Shown here: one piece after another, positions 1-6,578 of the stretch
How the letters are laid out: the number at the start of each line of letters is the position of its first letter
Numbering within the stretch: position 1 is the stretch's first letter
NCBI GenBank assembly: GCA_029564465.1
Contig: JAKQPY010000155.1
Location: 1 to 15,899, forward strand
Direction: 5' to 3'
Source of the DNA: JAGOEF01 sp029564465
GTDB lineage: Bacteria > Bacteroidota > Bacteroidia > Bacteroidales > ML635J-15
Length of the DNA stretch: 15,899 bases
The notes under the pieces: generated by a model
The model's input: only the letters and a program-made list of their open reading frames with translations
Told to the model about the DNA's origin: nothing
The model's database searches: none
Program-made: the position numbers and the translations under genes

Positions 1-456
1 CAGGGCATCGGCAATCATCAGGTTGTTGAGTGCCATTTGTCCATTCGACACGAAGCCCAGAATCTTTTGCTTACGCGCTTCGAATATTTTACTGATTTCA
101 CTGCGCTTTATGTAGCGAAACACCTGAGCATCGGGTTCATTTGAAACAACAATTCGCTCGGTGTTTTTCAGGCTGGCGTTGCTGTAGGTATTTACCACCG
201 AATGCACGGTTTCGGAATAGACACTTTCGCCATTCTGCTGCTGTTCGTTGCGCAGCATGGTGAAATTGCTTTCCACCTCGGTCGAAATCTGGTTAATCAG
301 CATGGCCAACGCTTCGTTGTCGGCTTTTTTCAGGGTGGTTCCCCTACCCTCGCCCCAGATATAATTCTGCCGGTCGGCTTTGATGGATTCTATAGATTGC
401 GCAGACAGATACGAAAAGCCCGCAATAAGTAGAAAGAGGGTAAAAACTGCCTTCAT
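1..456 (-). CDS. LPP20-like secreted protein, N-terminal part (runs off the left edge)
   Basis: Open on the minus strand from ATG at 456 to the window edge, giving 152 codons and no stop. Residues 1-20 (MKAVFTLFLLIAGFSYLSAQ) form a type I signal peptide; there is no lipobox cysteine. The next stretch (GEGRGTTLKKADNEALAMLI, about residues 36-55) resembles the start of the LPP20 fold, a small alpha/beta domain in envelope proteins; in Bacteroidota I know it from larger exported proteins of unknown function. It lies downstream of four PEGA/lectin-fold paralogues on the same strand, after a 261-bp gap that holds repeat-like DNA and a promoter candidate. It may therefore be part of that operon or have its own promoter. 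The signal peptide and frame are seen directly; the family is recognised by eye; the function is unknown. Confidence 0.75.
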   Translation of the reverse strand, partial: MKAVFTLFLLIAGFSYLSAQSIESIKADRQNYIWGEGRGTTLKKADNEALAMLINQISTEVESNFTMLRNEQQQNGESVYSETVHSVVNTYSNASLKNTERIVVSNEPDAQVFRYIKRSEISKIFEARKQKILGFVSNGQMALNNLMIADAL

Positions 457-477
457 GGTGTATTCTTGTTATAGGAA

Positions 478-506
478 CAAAAATAAAAATAATAATTGAA
501 ATATCA
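478..506 (-). promoter_or_regulatory. Candidate Bacteroidota promoter for the LPP20-like gene
   Basis: On the minus strand, TATTTTTG at 485-478 fits the Bacteroidota -7 consensus TAnnTTTG. Only a TG dinucleotide (506-505) is found 19 nt upstream where TTTG would be expected. The ATG at 456 follows 21 nt after the box, giving a short leader. The region is very AT-rich, so a chance match is possible. Confidence 0.35.
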
Positions 507-555
507 CGATTAATTGTTCGGGATCGTTTACGCATCGGAGCCATTCAATCGGTAA

Positions 556-579
556 CAACCGAGTCCTCTGCCTCGGTTG
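556..579. other. Short perfect hairpin in the gap after paralogue A
   Basis: CAACCGAG (556-563) and CTCGGTTG (572-579) form a perfect 8-bp stem with an 8-nt loop. No T-run follows on either strand, so it is not a typical intrinsic terminator. It could attenuate or protect the 3' end of the long operon transcript. Confidence 0.4.
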
Positions 580-592
580 GGGAAAATGAGCC

Positions 593-698
593 CGTCTTTG
601 CGAATGTGAGGTACGAACATGAAGCAATCTGTATTTCGACGGGCGGTTGATTATACGTCTCCAGCTTGGTAGATCGCTTCACTGCGTTCACGATGACG
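593..698. repeat. Imperfect palindromic intergenic element (dispersed-repeat type)
   Basis: The left arm (about 593-632, CGTCTTTGCGAA ... TGAAGCAATCTGT) and right arm (about 669-698, AGATCGCTTCACTGCGTTCA then CGATGACG) are imperfect reverse complements around a centre that includes TTCGACGGGCGG. The arms resemble a dispersed element seen in many bacterial genomes whose ends read like 'GTCATTGCGAGCGAAGC...GCAATCT'. It lies between the stop of paralogue A and the LPP20-like gene. The inverted repeat is seen directly; membership of a dispersed family is from memory and cannot be confirmed from a single copy. Confidence 0.5.
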
Positions 699-717
699 TG
701 TGGGGAGAAATAGTTTA

Positions 718-3615
718 TTAATCTTTGACACAACGCACCGAAAAACCTAACTCCTTGACATAGTAACCACCCCGGACTATGATGAATACATTGCTACCCA
801 AAGCGCGGCCCCAAGAGTCGTACAAATCGACCTTTGAAGAACTCCACCAGTAGCCGTAATCCCCGACGAAACTGAAATTTCCATCAAGGTCATAAGAACC
901 ACCCGGAAGTGCTGCAAAACCTGATGAATTGGTAGCACCCTTGTTTGGGTTATTCCAGTGGGAAGTGCCTGTCTCTTTTAATTTACCCCCTGCAACACCT
1001 TCGCCTCCTAAATAATCGCTTAGCTGTGTCCATTCGGCATCGCTGGGCAGATGCCAACCTTCAGGGCACACACCTTTTACCCGGCTTGGGTTGCTATTGC
1101 TGCTTGTAGCACCATCCATGGCAGCCGGCCAGTTGTATAGAACGCCGTATGTTTTATAGTTAGTAGTAGCTTTGGCTGCACTCACACTGGTACCGCTATA
1201 ATCGTACACATAATAATATTTGGTAGTCGTAGAGCTGATTGCGGAACCTACCACGCTGGGCAAATACTTTAAGTTCTCAGCCATCCAAATCTGCTCTCCA
1301 ATTTTTACCCATTTATAGACATTTTCATCTCTGATATCGGTAAATACTCCGGTTTCAGAACCTGCCTTTGTATTGTTTTCTGTTCGTTGAGATGAATTAT
1401 CCACTTCGCAAACCAGGCGGAAGCCCAAGAAGTTGCAGCTATAGCTCGGGTAGCTGTAGTTACGGTACGCCGAACGGCAATTCCGCGCACTTCCGTTCCA
1501 GCTGCCGCCTCGGCGCACGTGGACCGACCCCGATGATGCTCCCTTAGGATTTGTCTGTGTGCCTTTTGAATAATCGCCATACCAATCGCTGCACCACTCC
1601 CAAACATTGCCGTGCATATCGTACAAACCCCAGGCAATGGCACTGAAACTCCCCACGGGTAACGTCTTTTGCCTGAATTCCCCTTTACTGCAACTTCCAT
1701 AGGGGTAATTGCCATCGTAATTTGCCTGAGATGTACTTAGACAGTTGCCAGTGTTGAAGGGAACGGATACTTCGACACTTCGAGTAGCCTCAGTGGTAGA
1801 AGTAGCCGCTCTACAGGCATATTCCCACTCGGCCTCGGTAGGAAGTCGGTATGTTTTACCGGTTTGCTTGCTTAACCATTCGCAATAGGCTGTGGCATCG
1901 TCCCAGCTTACATAAATTACAGGTCGCTTCCCCCTGCCCCAGCCTTCGTCACTGGGTTTAGCTCTGCCCGTAGCAGTGCAAAACGCATCGTATTGCTCAA
2001 AAGTAACTTCGTATTTACTCATGTAAAAGTCGCTTAGTGTTACACGATGTTGGGTTTCATCGCTTCCGCGGTCGGCTTCGCTTGGGGGGCTGCCCATGGT
2101 AAAAGTACCACCTTTAATTGATACCATTTCTATGGCTACACCCGAAACTGTTTCGGTAAAATCTTTTGTTTCGCTCACATCAAAACTCCAGCTTGTTTTG
2201 CCTCCTTGGGTAATAGATATGTTTTCGTTTAGCACTTTTGTGTTGTTGGTGAGTTTTATTGTGTGGTTGCCAAAGCTCAGGTTCCCGCTAAAGGGGGTTT
2301 TCCCTGCGGCTGTTCCGTCAATTTCTATTGTTGCCCCTGCCGGAGTACTCGTAATGGTAACCTGCATACCGTTTTGCAGGGTTTCGCTTATTTCGGTGGT
2401 TTCGTTGTGCTTTATGCTAATATTTTTGGTGATGCTGGCAAACGCATTCTTGCGGAGTTCGAGCACATAATCACCTACAAGAATATTGCGTAAGGTAGTT
2501 GGTGTAGTGCCTTTGTTCTCGCCGTTAATAAAAATGTCAGCACCGGGAGGGTTAGAACTGATATCTATCTGTCCATAATTGGGTTTTGGATTGAGTTCCA
2601 CAGTAAATGTCTGTCCATCGGTTACTTCAATGGTCTTGCTATCGGGGCTGTGTTTTTCTTTGCGGGCTTCCACTGTATAGAAGCCTGATGTCTTGCGTTC
2701 GCTGATTTCGCCGTTGCCTGTCTTAATGTCGTTAATATAAATATCGGCAACCGGATTGGTTTTTATCACCAGCGTACCGAATGCCGGGTTCATGGTTAGA
2801 CTGGCAGGGGTGGTTTTACTATCGCTTACCTCAACATCGAGCCATGCATCGTAGTACATGTTCATTTTTAGAGTTACACGGTGAGTTCCACTCGATACTT
2901 CGTTAAGTGTACAAGGCGTTTTTTGTCCGGTAGGCTTGCCGTCGAGCAACACATCAGCTCCATTTTCGGGTTTAGAACTTACGGCAATGGAGCCAAACTT
3001 GGGTTTGAGTTCAGCAGTAATGTTTTTTCGCCCACTGTTTGCATCCAGCACAAACTTACCAGCTTCGTTGTGATACATGGGCAGTTCGATGCGGTAGCTG
3101 TGCTCACCAAGATTATATTTTCCCGAAAATGGTGTTTTACCCACCGGCTTTTCGTTGATAAACACCTGAGCATCGCCTGGGTTGCTCTCGATGACCACCC
3201 ATTCGGTAAGTATTTCGGGTTCTTCCACAACTACTGTTATTTTTCCTGTAGTGAGCTTCATCAAATACACCGTGGCTTTTTCGAGGGGTTCACTAAAAGT
3301 GTAGTCATAAATATTCCCCAGTTTGTCGTGTTTTATAGTGATACGCCTCGAACCCCAGGGCATATATACCCAATACTCACCTGTTTTACGCTCTGTGCTC
3401 ACAATACCCAATTGCCCGCCCTCAAAAACGAAACCCGTCTCGGTAGTTGCAATTTTAATCAAGGCACACACCTCTCCGTTCTGGTCTTTCACCGGGTAGT
3501 TTACGCGGGCATCCATGTCGTTGTCGCGGCGTTCAAAGGAGGATACGGATATTTGCTGGGCTTGCAGGGCAAGTCCGATAAGTAAAAACCATATTGTAAA
3601 AACTAAACTTTTCAA
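718..3615 (-). CDS. Paralogue A: exported PEGA-repeat protein with FGE-sulfatase and FISUMP domains
   Basis: A 965-residue protein, last of four tandem paralogues. The start is TTG at 3615, 11 nt after the stop of paralogue B. No in-frame ATG precedes the signal peptide; an ATG at 3623 is out of frame and stops after four codons. Signal peptide 1-20; conserved N-terminal module about 21-130 (DNDMDARVNYPVKDQNG); five PEGA repeats about 137-480; FGE-sulfatase domain about 490-737 (RLPTEAEWEYACR, DMHGNVWEWCSDWYG, RGGSW, GFRLV); FISUMP domain about 757-965 (GVLYNWPAAMDG, CPEGWHLPSDAEW, GFSVRCVKD). The FGE fold keeps Cys713 but has Gly708 where the first catalytic cysteine of true FGE sits, so formylglycine formation is unlikely. 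No T9SS C-terminal sorting domain is evident. The probable role is a PEGA stalk displaying two lectin-fold heads outside the cytoplasm; the ligand is unknown. Residues 602-617 carry an 11-residue insertion relative to B. Confidence 0.93.
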   Translation of the reverse strand: MKSLVFTIWFLLIGLALQAQQISVSSFERRDNDMDARVNYPVKDQNGEVCALIKIATTETGFVFEGGQLGIVSTERKTGEYWVYMPWGSRRITIKHDKLGNIYDYTFSEPLEKATVYLMKLTTGKITVVVEEPEILTEWVVIESNPGDAQVFINEKPVGKTPFSGKYNLGEHSYRIELPMYHNEAGKFVLDANSGRKNITAELKPKFGSIAVSSKPENGADVLLDGKPTGQKTPCTLNEVSSGTHRVTLKMNMYYDAWLDVEVSDSKTTPASLTMNPAFGTLVIKTNPVADIYINDIKTGNGEISERKTSGFYTVEARKEKHSPDSKTIEVTDGQTFTVELNPKPNYGQIDISSNPPGADIFINGENKGTTPTTLRNILVGDYVLELRKNAFASITKNISIKHNETTEISETLQNGMQVTITSTPAGATIEIDGTAAGKTPFSGNLSFGNHTIKLTNNTKVLNENISITQGGKTSWSFDVSETKDFTETVSGVAIEMVSIKGGTFTMGSPPSEADRGSDETQHRVTLSDFYMSKYEVTFEQYDAFCTATGRAKPSDEGWGRGKRPVIYVSWDDATAYCEWLSKQTGKTYRLPTEAEWEYACRAATSTTEATRSVEVSVPFNTGNCLSTSQANYDGNYPYGSCSKGEFRQKTLPVGSFSAIAWGLYDMHGNVWEWCSDWYGDYSKGTQTNPKGASSGSVHVRRGGSWNGSARNCRSAYRNYSYPSYSCNFLGFRLVCEVDNSSQRTENNTKAGSETGVFTDIRDENVYKWVKIGEQIWMAENLKYLPSVVGSAISSTTTKYYYVYDYSGTSVSAAKATTNYKTYGVLYNWPAAMDGATSSNSNPSRVKGVCPEGWHLPSDAEWTQLSDYLGGEGVAGGKLKETGTSHWNNPNKGATNSSGFAALPGGSYDLDGNFSFVGDYGYWWSSSKVDLYDSWGRALGSNVFIIVRGGYYVKELGFSVRCVKD
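720..757. repeat. 38-nt exact repeat, copy 1 (3' end of paralogue A)
   Basis: The last codons of A, from AAG GAG to GAT and into the stop codon, are identical over 38 nt to the end of paralogue D (8804-8841). The matching end of B differs at several positions. Immediately upstream, A and D diverge strongly. An invariant end next to a variable stretch suggests recent conversion between A and D, or a conserved anchor for diversification. Confidence 0.85.
1766..1797. repeat. Repeat-like in-frame insertion in the FGE domain of paralogue A
   Basis: Between the conserved CR and PFNTGNCLS segments A encodes 16 residues where B has 5, a 33-nt in-frame difference. The extra DNA includes ACTTCGACACTTCGAG and CCTCAGT. 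On the minus strand it resembles the 'CACTGAG..AGTCGAAGTGTCGAAGT' type of dispersed bacterial repeat. The length difference is seen directly; the repeat identity is from memory. Confidence 0.4.
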
Positions 3616-3626
3616 ATTATCATTTT

Positions 3627-6497
3627 CTAATCTTTAACGCAACGAACCGAAAAACCCAACATCTTACCGTCATCGTCTCTATTTATGTTGCTACTGCTAT
3701 AAGGTATGCTGAATCCCCAGGCATTGTATGAAAAGTCCTCCGATGAACTCCACGAGTAGCTATTGCTACCAACGCAGAGGAAATGTCCATTAAAGTAACG
3801 GTAACCACCCGGAAGAGCTGCAAAACCGTATGAATTTGTTGCGCCTTCGTTTGGGCTATACCAATGGTTCGTGCCAGTTTCTTTGAGATTGCCACCCGCT
3901 AAATAGTCACCTTCTGTATAATTGGTTAGCTGTATCCACTCTGCATCGCTGGGTAAATGCCAACCTTCAGGGCACACACCTTTTACTCTGCTGGGGTTGC
4001 TCTTGCTGCTTGCCGCACCGTCCATGGCTGCCGGCCAATTGTAGAGCACTCCGTAAATTTTATAGTTTTCAGTGGATTTTGCTGCACTCACACTGGTGCC
4101 ATCGTAATCGTACACATAATAATATTTTGTACTTTCAGAACCAGTCGCGGGGCCTACCACGCTGGGTAAATACTTTAAGTTCTCGGCCATCCAAATCTGT
4201 TCTCCGATTTTTACCCATTTATAAGTATTTCCATCGCGCGAGTCGGTAAATGTTCCGGCTTCAGAACTCTCTATTTTATAACTATCTGTTTTATGCAATG
4301 ATTTCTCCTCCTCACAAACCAAACGAAAGCCTAGGTTGTCGGCGCTAAAGCTTTGACCATTGTGGCCACGACCCGCGGAACGGCAAATCCGGGCATAGTC
4401 GAGCCAGCTGCCGCCACGGCACACGCGGTAAGACCCCGATTCAGCACCTTTCGGGTTTGTCTGAGCATCTGTTGAATAATCGCTATACCAATCGCTGCAC
4501 CATTCCCACACATTGCCGTGCATATCATATAAACCAAAGGCATTGGTACTGAAACTGCCCACAGGTAATGTTTTTTGCCTGTACTCCCCTTCGCTGCAAC
4601 TGCCATATGGATAGTTGCCATCGTAATTAGCCTGAGAGGCACTCAGACAATTACCCGTATTAAATGGAGTTAATGTACCCGACCTGCAACAATATTCCCA
4701 TTCTGCCTCGGTTGGCAACCGATAATTTTTCCCGGTTTGCTCGCTCAACCATTGACAATAGGCTGCGGCATCGTTCCAAGTTACGTTAATTACCGGCCTT
4801 TTCCCCCTTCCCCAGCCTTGGTCATTTGACTTTTTCCTGCCTGTTGCAGCACAAAACGAGTCGTATTGCTCAAACGTAACTTCGTATTTGCCAATGAAAA
4901 AATCGTTCAACGTAATCTGGTGCTGGGCTTCATTGCTTCCTCTATCAGCTTCATCAGCAGGGCTGCCCAAAGTAAAAGTGCCGCCTTTAATTAAGACCAT
5001 TTCAATGGGCACACCCAAATCGGTTTCGGTAAAATCTTTTGTTTCGCTCACATCAAAAATCCAATTTGTTTTGCCGCCCTGAGTAACCGAAATGCTTTCG
5101 TTTACTACCTTGGTGTTGTTGGTAAGTGTTACTGTGTGCTCGCCAAAACTTAGCATTCCTGTGTAAGGGGTTTTACCTGCGGCTGTTCCGTCGATTTCGA
5201 GAGTGGCACCTGTTGGGGTGCTGGCAATTGTTACCTGCATACCGTTTTGCAAGGTTTCGCTTATTTCAGTGGTTTCATTGTGCTTAATGATAGTCTTGGC
5301 TGAGTGGCTTGCATAGCCCTGCATACGGAGCTCTATGTTATAGTCGCCCACCAGTAACTGGCGTATGGTGGTGGGTGTAGTGCCTTTTTTAACGCCATCA
5401 ATATAAATTTCGGCATCAGGCGGTGTACTACTAATTTTTAAAGTACCATATTGCGGCACGGGTGCCAGAGCAACCGGTACGGTTTGCCCGTCGGTTACTT
5501 CCACTTTTTTGCTATCGGGAGTATGTTTTTCTTTACGAGCTTCCACAGTATAGAAACCGGAGGATTTGCGCACCGAGTAGCTGCCTGAGCCTACTTTTAC
5601 ATCATCAATATAAATATCGGCAGAGGGGTTGGTGCTAATGTCGAGTTCGCCATAGGCGGGGTTCATGCTAAGGGCAGCGGTGGCGGTTTTACCATCTTCA
5701 ACCGTAAGCTCCTGCCATGCGTCGTAGTACATGGTTTTCTTAATTGTTATTCGATGGGAACCACTTCTAATTTTTTCGATAGTACAGGGAGTCTTGTAGT
5801 CGGTCGGATTCCCGTCCAATAATACATCGGCGCCACTTTCGGGTGAGGAACTTACGTTGATACTGCCAAAGTTCGGCTTCAGCACGGCATTTACCCGAAC
5901 TTTGTCAGCCGCACCATCAAGGGTAAATAAACCTGCATCGGGGTGGTACATGGGCATTTCTACGCGGTAATTGTGCTGCCCAAGACTGTACTCGCGCGAG
6001 AATGGGGTGTTGCCCACGGGCTTATCGTCAACATACACCTGGGCACCATCGGGGGTGCTGGTAATTACCACCCACTGGGTGAGGATTTCGGGTTCTTCCA
6101 CCACCACGGTTACTTTCCCTGTGGTGAGTTTCATGAGATAGACCGTTGATTTTTCGATGCTAATCGGGAAATAATAATCGCGTAATACACCCAGTTGGGG
6201 GTGTTTAATTGTTATAATTTTTGAACCCCATGGGATATATACCCAGTACTCTCCCACTTTCTGCTCGGTTTTCATAATACCGAGGCTTCCGCCCTCAAAA
6301 ACAAAGCCGGTTTGGGTAGTTTCAATTTTCAGGAGGGCACACACATCACCATTCTGGTCTTTTACCGGGTAGTTCACACGGGCATCCATGTCGTTGTCGC
6401 GGCGTTCGAAAGAGGATACGGAGATTTGCTGGGAGTAACCAACTCCCAGAATGTTAGTTAAAACTATTAATACTATTAAAACCTTCACAATATGCAT
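3627..6497 (-). CDS. Paralogue B: exported PEGA-repeat protein with FGE-sulfatase and FISUMP domains
   Basis: A 956-residue protein with ATG at 6497; a GTG three codons on (6488) is an alternative start that still leaves a good signal peptide. Signal peptide about 1-23; N-terminal module about 24-133; five PEGA repeats about 140-483; FGE-sulfatase domain about 493-729 (RLPTEAEWEYCCR, DMHGNVWEWCSDWYSDY, CRGGSW, NLGFRLV); FISUMP domain about 750-956 (TDSRDGNTYKWVKIGEQIWM, GVLYNWPAAMDG, GFSVRCVKD). Asp700 replaces the first catalytic FGE cysteine while Cys705 remains, so it is probably a binding fold and not an enzyme. The stalk is close to those of C and D, and the FISUMP core close to A. The variable tips (about 708-721 and 898-945) differ from every sister. 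It starts 81 bp after the stop of C, with no clear promoter or terminator between. Confidence 0.94.
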   Translation of the reverse strand: MHIVKVLIVLIVLTNILGVGYSQQISVSSFERRDNDMDARVNYPVKDQNGDVCALLKIETTQTGFVFEGGSLGIMKTEQKVGEYWVYIPWGSKIITIKHPQLGVLRDYYFPISIEKSTVYLMKLTTGKVTVVVEEPEILTQWVVITSTPDGAQVYVDDKPVGNTPFSREYSLGQHNYRVEMPMYHPDAGLFTLDGAADKVRVNAVLKPNFGSINVSSSPESGADVLLDGNPTDYKTPCTIEKIRSGSHRITIKKTMYYDAWQELTVEDGKTATAALSMNPAYGELDISTNPSADIYIDDVKVGSGSYSVRKSSGFYTVEARKEKHTPDSKKVEVTDGQTVPVALAPVPQYGTLKISSTPPDAEIYIDGVKKGTTPTTIRQLLVGDYNIELRMQGYASHSAKTIIKHNETTEISETLQNGMQVTIASTPTGATLEIDGTAAGKTPYTGMLSFGEHTVTLTNNTKVVNESISVTQGGKTNWIFDVSETKDFTETDLGVPIEMVLIKGGTFTLGSPADEADRGSNEAQHQITLNDFFIGKYEVTFEQYDSFCAATGRKKSNDQGWGRGKRPVINVTWNDAAAYCQWLSEQTGKNYRLPTEAEWEYCCRSGTLTPFNTGNCLSASQANYDGNYPYGSCSEGEYRQKTLPVGSFSTNAFGLYDMHGNVWEWCSDWYSDYSTDAQTNPKGAESGSYRVCRGGSWLDYARICRSAGRGHNGQSFSADNLGFRLVCEEEKSLHKTDSYKIESSEAGTFTDSRDGNTYKWVKIGEQIWMAENLKYLPSVVGPATGSESTKYYYVYDYDGTSVSAAKSTENYKIYGVLYNWPAAMDGAASSKSNPSRVKGVCPEGWHLPSDAEWIQLTNYTEGDYLAGGNLKETGTNHWYSPNEGATNSYGFAALPGGYRYFNGHFLCVGSNSYSWSSSEDFSYNAWGFSIPYSSSNINRDDDGKMLGFSVRCVKD

Positions 6498-6578
6498 TGT
6501 TTTTTAAGGTTATAAATAAGTTTAGAATCCTATTTCTCCATTATTCCACTGGTTGTATTTATACACATATTTGTCAAA

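Noticed and set aside
556..579. Intrinsic terminator at the end of the paralogue operon
   Set aside because: The stem is perfect but short, and no T-tract follows on the minus strand (TTACCGATT), so it is listed only as a hairpin.
545..733. Minus-strand 62-codon open frame after paralogue A
   Set aside because: It overlaps the end of A in another frame and reads through the palindromic repeat; no protein-like features.
2881..3585. Plus-strand open frame of 234 codons
   Set aside because: It lies opposite paralogue A within its signal peptide, N-terminal module and PEGA codons, and shows no motif of its own. The equivalent antisense frame recurs over paralogues C and D (8271-8792, 10584-10865), as expected from shared coding sequence.
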